From JAPUDQ01 sp049644865 (lineage in GTDB: Bacteria > Patescibacteriota > Saccharimonadia > Saccharimonadales > Saccharimonadaceae): 54,476 nt of DNA. A program made the position numbers and the translations under genes. Under the pieces are notes generated by a model. The model had not been told where the DNA came from and searched no databases. It saw nothing but the letters and a program-made list of their open reading frames with translations. The DNA lies in assembly GCA_049644865.1 (NCBI GenBank), contig JBARSV010000007.1, positions 1 to 54,476 of the forward strand, written 5' to 3'. Positions 23,767 through 33,469 of the stretch are shown in pieces (within the stretch, counting starts at the first letter, position 1; the number at the start of each line of letters is the position of its first letter).

Positions 23767-24201
23767 CTAACTAACCTTATTGTTTAGTGTGTTTACAAGT
23801 TTTTCGACGTCTGTGTCGAGCTGAGCGAGGCGTCCTTTTGGCAGCACAGAGAATAAGTGCTTTGACGACTCCTCAAGCTTGGCGTACAGGCTCTCTACGA
23901 GCGTGACGCCTTCGGGTGTAAGCGTGACGGTGTTTTTTCTAGTGTCAAACGTTGATTTACTGACAGATATTAGCTTTGCATCAGATAGCTTCTGTATGGT
24001 GTAGCTGACCGTTGCTTCAGTCACCCGAAGCCAGCCTGCGACAAACTTTTGGGTTGTGTTTGGATTCTGATAGACGCACAGCAGCGTCAGAAACTGTGAA
24101 AAGTTGATAGATGAGCTTTGTGTGATGACTCGGTCGGCGATAGCGTCGAGCGTATAGACGAGCGTATGCAAACGAAAACTGAGTGAAGAGTGTATGTCCA
24201 T
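23767..24201 (-). CDS. MarR family transcriptional regulator
   Basis: A winged helix spans about residues 30-110: FVAGWLRVTEATVSYTIQKL (recognition helix) and SKSTFDTRKNTVTLTPEGVTL (wing), with dimerisation helices at both ends. I take the ATG at 24201, which has TATATT ending 6 nt upstream (leaderless). It probably controls itself and the reductase that follows. Confidence 0.9.
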   Translation of the reverse strand: MDIHSSLSFRLHTLVYTLDAIADRVITQSSSINFSQFLTLLCVYQNPNTTQKFVAGWLRVTEATVSYTIQKLSDAKLISVSKSTFDTRKNTVTLTPEGVTLVESLYAKLEESSKHLFSVLPKGRLAQLDTDVEKLVNTLNNKVS

Positions 24202-24207
24202 ATACAA

Positions 24208-24226
24208 AATATACTTAGAAGTCTAA
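24208..24226 (-). promoter_or_regulatory. MarR promoter with overlapping palindrome
   Basis: -10 TATATT at 24208-24213, and directly upstream TTAGA-CT-TCTAA (24215-24226), a perfect dyad placed where repressor binding would block the polymerase. Operator function is inferred. Confidence 0.5.
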
Positions 24227-24361
24227 TAGAAGTCAATATAAAAATCAAACAATAACAGACTGAGTATTTATTGGTATACATATTTTTGCGCAATAAATCT
24301 ATTGAACTCGTTCACGATATGTGCTATTGTTTTACCATAAGCGTTAGAGGGAACAAATATT

Positions 24362-27300
24362 TTGAAAGCTATAGGTAAGGGAAAGCTAGTTATCACACTT
24401 GCCGTGGCATTTGCATGCGGCATTGGGATTATTGCGCCGCACTTTGTTGCGGCAGATGCTATAAATAACACTGATTTTGTGACAACCTGGAAAACAGACA
24501 ATGCTGGGACAACCAGTTCCACCTCTATTGGCATACCACTTGCGCCATCAACTGTGTATAACTTCCAGATTGACTGGAACAATGACGGCGTCTACGATCA
24601 AACATACAATGCCACCACTCCAGCAAGTCCAGCAACATTTGTCACTCATGACTACGGCGTAGCGGGTACTTACAAAGTGCGTATAGGTGGTACATTCCCA
24701 CGCATTTATTTTGCAAATGCCGGTGATAAGCTCAAACTTCTCAGCGTTGACCAGTGGGGCACCATCAGCTGGAGAAGTATGAATAGCGCGTTTTGGGGCT
24801 GCGCCAACCTGCGCATTCCAGCTGTAGATGCGCCAAATCTTTCGCTCGCGGTAGATTTTTCTCAGATATTTAATGGTGCGGCGTCACTCAATGACCCTAT
24901 GAATCATTGGAATGTATCGACTATAAACAACATGACAAGTGCATTTAGTGGTGCATCATCATTTAACCAGCCCCTCAACAACTGGAATGTCGGAAACGTT
25001 GCGAATATGGCACAGATGTTTTCAGCGGCAACGGCATTTAACCAAGACTTGACGAGTTGGAATACGGGCAATGTCACTACCATGCTTAATATGTTTGTTA
25101 ATGCAACTAACTTCAACAACGGTCAAGCATCGGGTGCAAGCACGGCACCACTGACGTGGAACACCAGCAAAGTAACTAGTATGCAAGCCATGTTCCAAAA
25201 CGCCAAGGCGTTTAACCAACCGATCGGCTCCTGGGATGTATCGAAAGTAACGGTTATGTCGTCTATGTTCTTCGGGGCGTCGGTCTTTAACCAACCGCTC
25301 GCAAGCTGGAATGTCGGTGCAGTGACCACTATGATAAACATGTTCCGTAGCGCCACAGTCTTCAATCAGCCGATCGGTTCTTGGAATACCGTAAATGTGA
25401 CAAATATGAGCGGCATGTTTGCGGATGCAATTGCTTTCAATAACGGACAAGCATCGGGTGCAAGCACGGCGCCACTGCTGTGGGATACTGGCAAAGTTAC
25501 TGATATGTCGTCGATGTTTTATAGCGCAACTACCAATGCATTTAATCAGCCTGTCGGTTCTTGGAATACATCTAACGTTACTATGATGCAGGGTATGTTC
25601 CAAAACGCACAGCTGTTTAATCAGCCTGTCAGTTCTTGGAATACTGGCAAAGTTACTAATATGTCGTACATGTTCTTCAACGCAAGGGCTTTTGATCAAC
25701 CGATAGGCACTTGGAATACTGGGTTAGTAACTACGATGCGCTATATGTTTGCCAGCGCTGTGCTGTTTAACCAAGACATAGGTGCATGGAATACAGCAAA
25801 TGTCACCGACACTTCGTATATGTTTCTCAATGCCGTGAAGTTTAATCAGGCAATTGGTACCTGGAATACCGTAAAAGTAACTACTATGGCATCTATGTTT
25901 GATGGTGCAACCGTCTTTAACAACGGCCTAGCCGCTGGCATAAGCGGGCCAATGCCATGGAATACTGGCCTGGTGACCAATATGTCCTATATGTTTAATA
26001 ATGCCAAAGCCTTTAACCAAGACATAAGTACCTGGAACGTCAGCAATGTCACTACTATGCAGCGCATGCTTTCGTATCTGCCGTACTTTAACCAACCTAT
26101 TGGCGTTTGGAATACGGCCAAACTACTCGATATCAACAATATGCTTCATACGAGTACTTCATTTAACCAGCCGCTCGGAAATTGGAACGTGACAGGCGTA
26201 GCAAATGCTACAAACTTTTTGGTGAATGTGAAGCTTTCCATAGTGAACTATGACAACCTCCTCATTAACTGGAATTCTCAAGCGGTCAAGACGAGTGTTA
26301 TTTTTCACGGGGGTCTGAGCCAATACTGTGCCGGCGCAGCTGCACGTACAAACCTGATAACAGTCAAAACTTGGACATTTACCGCAGATGGCGGGCAAAA
26401 CTGTGCACCAACAGATATAGGGCTCACCAACGCAACTGTTTCTGAAAATACGACACTGGTCGGCACACTCTCATCAGTTGACCCAGATGCGGGCAATACC
26501 TTTACGTATTCGCTTGTTGCAGGTACGGGCGATGAAGACAATACAAAATTTAGTATCAATAACACCACGAAAACCTTGTCATTTGCTTCAGCGCCAAACT
26601 TTGAAAACCCGACAGACCTCGGCGACATCGCAGGCAACAATACCTACTCTATCCGCATCCGTAGCACAGATAACCTAGGTGGTACCTACGACGAAGTGTT
26701 TGTTATCACTGTTACTAATATCGATGAAGCCGCGCCTGTCATCACGATCGCCGCACCAACTAAACTCGACAACGTCACAATCACTGATACGACTATACGA
26801 GTTGTTGATGAAACAGCCGTGAATGCCGCAAGCGTCGTTATAGCCCCGACTGGCTCAACAGCTGGTACAAGTAGTTTTAGCTGTACGCAGACATCGGTTA
26901 CCCAGGTAGACTGTACCGTTTCTGTTACCAGTTCAGGCGACCTCAATATACAAGCAACCGATGTAGCCGGCAATGTGGCGACCAAGAAAGAGACAAACTA
27001 TGTTATCGACACCACACCTCCTGCATTTGCTAGTAGCTCGGTCGATGTCATAACGCATGGTGTCAATCAGCCGATCGTAAGTTTTAGTGCAACTGATAAC
27101 ATATCAGTTGACCACTATGAAATCACCTATACTGCCGACAATGGCGGCGCAGGCGTCAGCGGTTCTACAACAACGATTAGCCCGGCAACGAGCCCTGTGA
27201 CACTCACTCTCGACCCAGATGAAGCGGTACATACAGTTACTATTCGTGTCTATGACACAGCTGGCAACTACGCTGACCGCGTCATAAAATTCCCACCAAT

Positions 27301-29116
27301 CGTTAACTTTACTGCTCCGACAACACTCAGTAACACGACCATCACAAATGCTACCATAACTGTGACAAGTCCTGGCGGTAATGACCTGACAGGTATTACC
27401 TTCAGCGCTGGCTCTACTGGTGCAACGCTGGGCACATGTACAGGTGCCGGTGGCGACACGTCTGATCCGTATGCGAATCCCGTAACGTGTGTCATCAACA
27501 ATGTTGCTTCGACCGGAAGTGTCACAGTGAATGCGACTGATAGCGTCACTGGGGCGGTTGGTCAAAACAGTCAGAGTTTCATCATAGATACGACCGCGCC
27601 AACAGTAGCAATATCTGCGCCTACAAAGCTTGATAATGGTTCAATCACCGACACAACTATTACCATTACAGATAACGTAGGCATAGTGGTTGCTGATGTT
27701 GCAATCGGCGTAGGTTCGACTGCTTCAATCTCTAACCTCAATTGCACACAAACATCTGCAACAAGGGTTGACTGTACGGTACACGTTAATTCATCGGGGA
27801 GTCTTGTTATCGAGGTTTCTGACAAAGCCGGCAATACAGCCAGTGCAACTGAGCTTGGCTATGTGATTGACACAACCTCTCCAGTAGTGGCCGTTGGTAA
27901 TCTTCCCGCCATCACTCTTGCAAATCAATCCGCTTATCTGGTCTCTGGTACTTGTACTGTCGGAGACGGAAATGTGTCAGTAGTTGTTAACGGGGTAACT
28001 CACACGGTTAGCTGTAGCGCTGGAGCCTGGTCACTGACGCTTGATATGTCATCACTGAGCGATGGCTCACCGGCACTTACCGTGACAGCTAGCCAGACAG
28101 ATGCAGCTGGGAATACGGGAAGTGCGGGGGCACAAACAGCCCCTAAAGACACAGTTGCCCCTACTGTCGGTATAAACACCGTTGCTAGTAATTCTGGTTC
28201 TCCCGCTCTTTCTGGTTCAGTCTCAGACCCAGCAGCAGTCGTAAAAGTTACTGTCAATGGCACCGAGTATACGGCTACGAACAACGGAGACAGTACCTGG
28301 AGCTTACCGGCTGGTACGATTGCTCCTGCACTAGCAGATGGAGTTTACGGCATCGTGGTGACGGGAACTGACTCTGTCGGCAATAGTAGTTTGGATGGTA
28401 CAACTGACGAGCTGTCAATTGACACAACGGCACCTACCGGCACACTAACACCAATTGCGCCATCAATCACAAACAGCCCGGCCCTTTCTGGTACGGTCTC
28501 AGACCCAGCAGCAGTCATAAAAGTCACCGTCAATGGCACCGAATACACGGCTACAAACAACGGAGACGGTACCTGGAGCTTACCGGCTGGTACGATTGCT
28601 CCTGCACTTAATCCAGGAACGTATGATGTTATCGTATTGTTTATTGATGTGCTAGGTAATACATCTAACGACACGACAACGAATGAACTTGTTATACAGC
28701 GTAGTGACGCAGACCCCCCGACGGTCAATCCGTTGACCGCCGCTGGCGGACAGCCAATTATCACTGGTACGTATGACGCAGAGAACAGCCAAAGCCTGTC
28801 TGTTGCGGTAAACGGCATTACTTACGTGCTTGGCGTAGCAACACAGCTTACCGTTAGCGGTAATACTTGGAAACTTGATCTTAGCTCACTTAGCCCTGCG
28901 TTACCTGCAGGTGCTTACGATGTAAAGGTGGCAGTAACAACACGAGGGGGCGCAGTGCTGGGTGACAGCACGGCCACAGAATTAGTGCTCAACGATGTGA
29001 GTAAACCTCTAGCTACTACAGGCATCTCAGTTATTGTACCGACGATTCTCGGAGCAATGTTAATTACTGCTAGCGCATTGCTCATATGTCGCTCAAAACA
29101 ATCTAGTAAAAAATAG
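24362..29116 (+). CDS. Giant DUF285 (BspA-like) surface adhesin with Ig-like domains and wall anchor
   Basis: The 1584-residue product starts at TTG with AGAGGG upstream and has a signal peptide ending near AAD. Residues about 175-640 hold about 17 DUF285 repeats of 25 residues (FNQPLNNWNVGNVANMAQMF type), known in BspA-like adhesins of oral and gut microbes and in trichomonads. A cadherin-like domain (about 690-790) and a series of bacterial Ig-like domains follow; two of the last (SDPAAVVKVTVNGTEYTATN) are near-identical tandem copies. The end has LATTG, a transmembrane helix and a basic tail (CRSKQSSKK), the layout of a sortase substrate. Probable host or partner-cell attachment, by inference. 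Confidence 0.9.
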   Translation: MKAIGKGKLVITLAVAFACGIGIIAPHFVAADAINNTDFVTTWKTDNAGTTSSTSIGIPLAPSTVYNFQIDWNNDGVYDQTYNATTPASPATFVTHDYGVAGTYKVRIGGTFPRIYFANAGDKLKLLSVDQWGTISWRSMNSAFWGCANLRIPAVDAPNLSLAVDFSQIFNGAASLNDPMNHWNVSTINNMTSAFSGASSFNQPLNNWNVGNVANMAQMFSAATAFNQDLTSWNTGNVTTMLNMFVNATNFNNGQASGASTAPLTWNTSKVTSMQAMFQNAKAFNQPIGSWDVSKVTVMSSMFFGASVFNQPLASWNVGAVTTMINMFRSATVFNQPIGSWNTVNVTNMSGMFADAIAFNNGQASGASTAPLLWDTGKVTDMSSMFYSATTNAFNQPVGSWNTSNVTMMQGMFQNAQLFNQPVSSWNTGKVTNMSYMFFNARAFDQPIGTWNTGLVTTMRYMFASAVLFNQDIGAWNTANVTDTSYMFLNAVKFNQAIGTWNTVKVTTMASMFDGATVFNNGLAAGISGPMPWNTGLVTNMSYMFNNAKAFNQDISTWNVSNVTTMQRMLSYLPYFNQPIGVWNTAKLLDINNMLHTSTSFNQPLGNWNVTGVANATNFLVNVKLSIVNYDNLLINWNSQAVKTSVIFHGGLSQYCAGAAARTNLITVKTWTFTADGGQNCAPTDIGLTNATVSENTTLVGTLSSVDPDAGNTFTYSLVAGTGDEDNTKFSINNTTKTLSFASAPNFENPTDLGDIAGNNTYSIRIRSTDNLGGTYDEVFVITVTNIDEAAPVITIAAPTKLDNVTITDTTIRVVDETAVNAASVVIAPTGSTAGTSSFSCTQTSVTQVDCTVSVTSSGDLNIQATDVAGNVATKKETNYVIDTTPPAFASSSVDVITHGVNQPIVSFSATDNISVDHYEITYTADNGGAGVSGSTTTISPATSPVTLTLDPDEAVHTVTIRVYDTAGNYADRVIKFPPIVNFTAPTTLSNTTITNATITVTSPGGNDLTGITFSAGSTGATLGTCTGAGGDTSDPYANPVTCVINNVASTGSVTVNATDSVTGAVGQNSQSFIIDTTAPTVAISAPTKLDNGSITDTTITITDNVGIVVADVAIGVGSTASISNLNCTQTSATRVDCTVHVNSSGSLVIEVSDKAGNTASATELGYVIDTTSPVVAVGNLPAITLANQSAYLVSGTCTVGDGNVSVVVNGVTHTVSCSAGAWSLTLDMSSLSDGSPALTVTASQTDAAGNTGSAGAQTAPKDTVAPTVGINTVASNSGSPALSGSVSDPAAVVKVTVNGTEYTATNNGDSTWSLPAGTIAPALADGVYGIVVTGTDSVGNSSLDGTTDELSIDTTAPTGTLTPIAPSITNSPALSGTVSDPAAVIKVTVNGTEYTATNNGDGTWSLPAGTIAPALNPGTYDVIVLFIDVLGNTSNDTTTNELVIQRSDADPPTVNPLTAAGGQPIITGTYDAENSQSLSVAVNGITYVLGVATQLTVSGNTWKLDLSSLSPALPAGAYDVKVAVTTRGGAVLGDSTATELVLNDVSKPLATTGISVIVPTILGAMLITASALLICRSKQSSKK

Positions 29117-29315
29117 TGGTGGACATTTTTTCGATTGCTCTATCGAAAAATTTGATTAAGGCGTCAGTTCTACTGATAGCCTTAATCGTTGCAAGATTAT
29201 AGATAAAGTGTCCGACAAGATCAGAGGTTGGCAGAAGACGATTATGCAATATTTCGGAATTATCATTTATATTTTTCAAGACATGGTCTCGTAATTCCTT
29301 ATCGCCACTTCTCAA
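29103..29315 (-). CDS. Possible small protein or gene remnant
   Basis: A 70-residue frame (DKELRDHVLKNINDN ... ATIKAISRTDALIKFFDRAIEKM) reads as amphipathic helices and may be the end of a decayed gene. The start would be TTG without clear SD, and it overlaps the end of the adhesin gene by 14 nt. Weak support. Confidence 0.25.
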   Translation of the reverse strand: MRSGDKELRDHVLKNINDNSEILHNRLLPTSDLVGHFIYNLATIKAISRTDALIKFFDRAIEKMSTTIFY

Positions 29316-29510
29316 GAAAATCGATCAAGCTGAAAAATATTTTTTACCCAGGAAGATTTTAAATAAACTTACCCGACCTTACGGTCGGGGTAATTGCGCC
29401 GGAAATAAATTCTGACTTTTTGTATCTGTTTAGTGTTAGACCCTAAACACCCATGCGTATGTATGAGCTCAACATTATGCTGGCTGCTCAGATTTGATGT
29501 GCTGTTTTAG
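29316..29510. terminator. Intergenic region with a hairpin at 29369-29393
   Basis: TTACCCGACC-TTACG-GTCGGGGTAA is a stem of about 10 bp without a clear T-run; it may end transcription of the adhesin gene or of the gene to its right. Nothing else is recognised here. Confidence 0.4.
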
Positions 29511-30041
29511 TTAGAGTCGCGTTGTAAATGCAGGCGTGTTGTCGTTTTGAACGATGGTGTTATTTACATCAAACATCGTGTAGCCACTGGTGACGGTATC
29601 GAGCCTTGTGATTGACCGATCTTTCATATCGACGTCGATACGGAGTATGCTACCCGCTGGCACGCCGCCAGGTACTTCGACATGAGAAAATACCAGTTCA
29701 CCAGTCGAACCTTTCTTTTGGTTAAAGCAGCTTGCGTAAGCATTGTTTTGGTTAATTTGCACCCATGCCGTTGATCCAGGTACCTGATAGCTTAGGGTAT
29801 CGGTGGTGCAGTCAAAGCTCAAACTACCATTATTTGGTAATGATATGCTACCATTTACTAAAGTAGTAGATGTTGGTATAGGGCTTGAGACTAGCGTTGC
29901 ATGAACAATACTACCATTTCGCGTTGTGTACAGTCCCGGCAATAAGCTTGCCGCGGACGCCTCCCCCCCGCTCAATAACAATAAACCAGCTGCAAATATA
30001 CTCACTATAAACAAACCAGGTGTGATAAAAATTTTTCTCAC
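29511..30041 (-). CDS. Secreted protein of unknown function
   Basis: A clear signal peptide (IFITPGLFIVSIFAAGLLLLSGGEASA) is followed by about 145 residues of Thr/Ser-rich beta-type sequence with Cys in DCTTDTL and ASCFN. The start is GTG with GGAGGAG upstream. No family recognised. Confidence 0.7.
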   Translation of the reverse strand: MRKIFITPGLFIVSIFAAGLLLLSGGEASAASLLPGLYTTRNGSIVHATLVSSPIPTSTTLVNGSISLPNNGSLSFDCTTDTLSYQVPGSTAWVQINQNNAYASCFNQKKGSTGELVFSHVEVPGGVPAGSILRIDVDMKDRSITRLDTVTSGYTMFDVNNTIVQNDNTPAFTTRL

Positions 30042-30214
30042 CTATACTCCTCCATTGTTAATTGTTATCATAATTACGATAGCATAACAATTGTATGATT
30101 GCCATCAAAGCTTACCAGCCTATCGCCTTCACAACTCAATGAAATTACGCGAAGGAAAGTCTTTGTACAAAGATGGCTCGATGGTTGAAGATTGAACCAT
30201 TTTACTGGAAATCA

Positions 30215-30361
30215 GTTCAGGTTAAGAGACTCTAACCCCCAGCTTCGCTTTCAGCGAGTTGAGAAATGCTCGACTATTGTTTTCTTTGAAGAGGTCGAGA
30301 GTAAGAGACTACACAATATACCACGAAAAAAGCCGGTCATGAGGACCGACGTTTTTCGTGG
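30215..30361. pseudogene. Scrambled tRNA-Gly relic with terminator hairpin
   Basis: GGTTAAGAGACTCTAAC (30220-30237) equals the T-arm end of tRNA-Gly at 31051 on the minus strand, and GAAGAGGTCGAGAGT (from 30284) equals its anticodon/variable part, but in plus orientation. A strong hairpin CCACGAAAAA...TTTTTCGTGG (30321-30361) follows and looks like the tRNA terminators here. It is clearly non-functional as a tRNA. Confidence 0.5.
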
Positions 30362-30461
30362 TGCCACATTACGGACGTATTTCAAACCTTACGAATAGAC
30401 GGGATAGACGATTACAAGCTGCGAGAAATCAGTAATATTTTTAATTTGAGTAAAGAATTAT

Positions 30462-30971
30462 TTAGTTATCTATAGTGTATTGCTTTAAAACAACTTCAAG
30501 CCCAAACTTACGTGCTTTATCAATAGTATCTTGAACTCCGCCTGAACCGTTTACCTGGAAGGCAAACAATCTATCGGCATTTTCAACGACCCGTGTATTG
30601 CGGTCATAGTAGGTCTCTTCATTCAAAACCGTATACTCCATCTCAATAACAGACTCCTTGTTGCTGGTTTTAACGTTTGTCAAAAGTCCTATAAGTGCTT
30701 CGGCTTGTTCCTTGGTAATCACGCCTTCCACGGCTCTTTTTCGATAGTGGGTAGCGTAAATTTCCAAAGTAGTAGGCAAAAATATTTTTATTCTCTTGGC
30801 ATCGGGATTGTGTATCAGTGCTTCGTCAGTAGCAATATAATCAACTCCAAGAGCGCCGCCGGTTACTATCCCATCGCCACGGTTCATTACCTGCGCCACT
30901 GCCAACCTCACGTCGTGTCCTACTTCTGGGCTAGTTTTTCGCCAAGAACCTGATATTGCATTCCACCTCAT
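30462..30971 (-). CDS. SLOG-superfamily nucleotide-binding protein
   Basis: DGIVTGGALGVDYIATDEAL and RIKIFLPT, together with RNTRVVENADRLFAFQVNGSGGVQDTIDKARKFG, match the Rossmann-like SLOG fold (DprA/LOG/TIR-associated sensor family). Such proteins bind nucleotide-derived ligands; no partner effector gene is adjacent. TACTAT ends 6 nt before the ATG (leaderless). Confidence 0.75.
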   Translation of the reverse strand: MRWNAISGSWRKTSPEVGHDVRLAVAQVMNRGDGIVTGGALGVDYIATDEALIHNPDAKRIKIFLPTTLEIYATHYRKRAVEGVITKEQAEALIGLLTNVKTSNKESVIEMEYTVLNEETYYDRNTRVVENADRLFAFQVNGSGGVQDTIDKARKFGLEVVLKQYTIDN

Positions 30972-30982
30972 ATCCTAATAGT

Positions 30983-31014
30983 AACAAAAAAGAGACTGCG
31001 ACGTCTCTTTTGTT
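30983..31014 (-). terminator. Terminator after tRNA-Gly
   Basis: AACAAAAGAGAC-GTCGCA-GTCTCTTTTTTGTT: on the minus strand the stem runs into six T residues. Confidence 0.7.
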
Positions 31015-31050
31015 AGAAACAATAGTATAAAAGTTTCATTTGGGTTCAAA

Positions 31051-31127
31051 TGGTGCGGGTTAAGAGACTCTAACTCTCGACCTCTTCCTTGGCAAGGAAG
31101 CGCTCTAAACAACTGAGCTAAACCCGC
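31051..31127 (-). tRNA. tRNA-Gly (anticodon GCC)
   Basis: GCGGGTT acceptor, D-arm AGCTCAGTTGTTTAGAGC, anticodon stem CTTCC/GGAAG with loop TTGCCAA (GCC), T-arm GAGAG/CTCTT with loop TTAGAGT, CCA encoded. The T-loop TTAGAGT departs from the TTCRA norm, which is unusual for an elongator tRNA. Confidence 0.9.
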
Positions 31128-31129
31128 AT

Positions 31130-31218
31130 GATATGGATGAAATGTGCACGAGCGTACCCAGACAATTGTAGATGTGCTTCCTTGGCCTGGCAAGGATAGG
31201 ATGACACCTCTAACCCGC
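31130..31218 (-). pseudogene. Degenerate tRNA-Gly copy upstream of the intact gene
   Basis: GCGGGTT at the 5' end (31212-31218) and CCTTGCC...CCAAGGAAG in the middle repeat the intact gene. GGCC is inserted in the anticodon loop, and the D-arm and T-arm are replaced by unrelated bases. It ends 2 nt before the intact tRNA. Confidence 0.55.
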
Positions 31219-31289
31219 GTGCATCAATTAGTATAAAAAACAGGGGCGAAATTTGCAACCTTTCGTCGAGCATAAGACGTTATCTTTCA

Positions 31290-31318
31290 TTGACATAAGC
31301 ACTAAGGAGATCTATGAT
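31290..31318 (+). promoter_or_regulatory. Consensus promoter for the surface protein gene
   Basis: TTGACA (31290-31295), 17 nt, TATGAT (31313-31318). The start would be near 31325, giving a leader of about 9 or 24 nt depending on the start codon. Confidence 0.75.
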
Positions 31319-31333
31319 TACATCATAAACTAA

Positions 31334-32335
31334 ATGAGAATAAAGGCGATGAATAAAAAACAGCTATATGCAGTGACAGCCCTAGCAATAGTATCTGTAG
31401 TTGGAGTAGCATTTTGCAAGGAAACACCTTTAGTTCATGCTGCTACAGGGCCAGCTGGGGTGTCTGTCGTCGCAAATGGTGCGACCGTCAGCGTCACATC
31501 ACGAAACGCTGGAGCGCTAGCATGTACCTCATACCCCTCAAAGCCGGGGCTATGTAATTATCTCGGCATGTGGGCGCGTGATCCGAACTCATCAGAACCA
31601 TCAAGCGATACGTTCACTATAACCGTCACCCCTCCGGCAAGCAAAACGATAGCTAGCTGGGACAATGCGAATTGTAGTCCTGCATCGACGACGTGCATTA
31701 TTAAAGATACAATGGGTGATACTACCATAGACCACGAAATCGTTTTGACATTTTCCAACACAACACCTGCACCTAGCCCTAAGCCAACTCCGGCTCCGAC
31801 CCCAGACCCGACCAAACCAAGCCTGACCGAGCCAGTCAAAGAATTGACATTCAACACCTATGCCTACCAGGCCGACCAAAAACCAAGTGTTCTTGAAGGT
31901 AAGCCACTGGTGCTCGGCGGTAAGACATTTGCGAACGGTAAAGTAGAACTAACAATTCATTCAGCACCACGCACTGCTACTGTGACGGCAGATGCAAATG
32001 GCGTCTGGACATATACTGTCAATGATCTTGAAGCTGGTGACCACCGACTCGAAGCAAAAGTCACCGACCCAGCTACAGGCAAGACGTCTGAGCTAGTGCA
32101 ATTAGCAAGTTTTTCAGTGATGGGTTTGCCGATAACGGATGCGGCTAAGGTACCTGCTGCATCAACACAACCAGTTGCGACATCAAAACCACTACTTGCA
32201 GTACTGTCTATAGCGTGCATTGTAGCTGCAGCACTGATCGGTGGCCTAGCCTGGTTTAGGTCTAAGAAAAAAGCCGCCCACTCTAGCCACGGCCACGATA
32301 CACCAACACCCCCCGCTCCGCCTACTACCGAATAG
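31334..32335 (+). CDS. Anchored surface protein with Ig-like domain
   Basis: A signal peptide (to about residue 38), a Thr-rich domain with two Cys pairs (LACTSYPSKPGLCNY, NCSPASTTCI), a Pro-rich linker (TPAPSPKPTPAPTPDP), an Ig-like domain (GKVELTIHSAPRTATVTADA) and a C-terminal membrane helix with basic tail. The start may be 31334 or the ATG at 31349 (AAGG 4 nt upstream). It is a paralogue of the convergent gene at 32368. Confidence 0.8.
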   Translation: MRIKAMNKKQLYAVTALAIVSVVGVAFCKETPLVHAATGPAGVSVVANGATVSVTSRNAGALACTSYPSKPGLCNYLGMWARDPNSSEPSSDTFTITVTPPASKTIASWDNANCSPASTTCIIKDTMGDTTIDHEIVLTFSNTTPAPSPKPTPAPTPDPTKPSLTEPVKELTFNTYAYQADQKPSVLEGKPLVLGGKTFANGKVELTIHSAPRTATVTADANGVWTYTVNDLEAGDHRLEAKVTDPATGKTSELVQLASFSVMGLPITDAAKVPAASTQPVATSKPLLAVLSIACIVAAALIGGLAWFRSKKKAAHSSHGHDTPTPPAPPTTE

Positions 32336-32367
32336 TAAAAGGTTTTCTAAACTATCTTGCTACTGTG

Positions 32368-33387
32368 TTATTGCACGATCGTTTTGTCTGGGGTTTTGCT
32401 CACATTGTCGGGTTTTGCAGAAACGCTCGACGACTTGCGGCGCATTCGTAGTCCCCAGACGATCATGGCGGCGGCAATGAGAAAAAGTAGTAAACTTACC
32501 ACGAGTGGCGCATACGACTTTGTGGGTGGTGCGGGATCATTATCGGCACGTTTGTCGGTAAGCGCATCGGTCGCACTGGCGGCAGCTTTGAGCGTAAAGG
32601 CAATCGGCGTCGACGCAGTTGATTTGACGCCTGCAGCGTTTACGGCTACAACCTCTACGCGATGATCGCCTGTCGGTAGATTTTTGAGCGATGCGACGTC
32701 AAATTTCCACACCCCAGTGTCGTTAGCAGTGACGGTCGTCTCGATAGGGTCTGAGTAAACCGTGACGATGACTTTTCCACCTGGAGTCGTCTTGCCACTG
32801 ACGACCAATGATTGACCAACGACCAGTTCGAGCTTATCACCAGGCGATGATTGCTTGCCATTGACAGTCGTCGAAGTGATCTCTGGTACCGCGACAACCT
32901 GTGGCTGTGTGGTTGTAGTTGTAGGCTTTGGAGTATTTGTCTGCTGCTGGGTGATCTGTGCTTCAGTCTGCAACGGTTTATTGCATGTGCTGGTACTCGC
33001 CGTGGTGGCGGTGAAAGCAAATGTTTTGGTCTGACCATCGGTGAGTAACATCGCACCCGTGGACCCTGACGAGCCCCAGTAGTAACAATTATCTGGAGTG
33101 AGGGCTGTCCGTGAGCTGCATCTGTATTCGGTCGCACCATCGACGAGTGTCGGCTGCCACACGGCAACACCGTTTGAATTTGCAGTCAGATACGTGTACT
33201 GTGGCGGAACAGGTGTTACGCCAGACTTTGGCGGTTGAATATAACATGTCACCTCCTGTCCAGCACCAGGCGTCCCACTACCCTGAGTAAATGTCATTGT
33301 GACCGTTGCCGAAAGCGCCGCGGCACTTGTCGATACCGAAAGAACCAGTGCGAATACTAATAATACAATTTTTGCTAATGTTTTCAT
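32368..33387 (-). CDS. Anchored surface protein with Ig-like domain (paralogue of the previous)
   Basis: Signal peptide to about residue 25, a secreted domain with Cys (EVTCYIQPP, YRCSSRTALTPDNCYYW), a Thr/Gln linker (TNTPKPTTTTTQPQ), an Ig-like domain (GKVIVTVYSDPIETTVTANDTG), C-terminal membrane helix and basic tail. ATG 33387 has TATACT ending 7 nt upstream (leaderless), so I prefer it to the longer frame. Confidence 0.8.
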   Translation of the reverse strand: MKTLAKIVLLVFALVLSVSTSAAALSATVTMTFTQGSGTPGAGQEVTCYIQPPKSGVTPVPPQYTYLTANSNGVAVWQPTLVDGATEYRCSSRTALTPDNCYYWGSSGSTGAMLLTDGQTKTFAFTATTASTSTCNKPLQTEAQITQQQTNTPKPTTTTTQPQVVAVPEITSTTVNGKQSSPGDKLELVVGQSLVVSGKTTPGGKVIVTVYSDPIETTVTANDTGVWKFDVASLKNLPTGDHRVEVVAVNAAGVKSTASTPIAFTLKAAASATDALTDKRADNDPAPPTKSYAPLVVSLLLFLIAAAMIVWGLRMRRKSSSVSAKPDNVSKTPDKTIVQ

Positions 33388-33469
33388 GATATGTAGTATA
33401 GCGCACGTGTTACTTAGCACGAAAAGGGGCCGCCTGAGCAGCCCCTGAGGAATTGTTTTTGTCTCTTAG

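Noticed and set aside
24362..29116. Long minus-strand frames within the adhesin gene
   Set aside because: They are shadows of the repetitive coding sequence; the plus frame has the signal peptide, domains and anchor.
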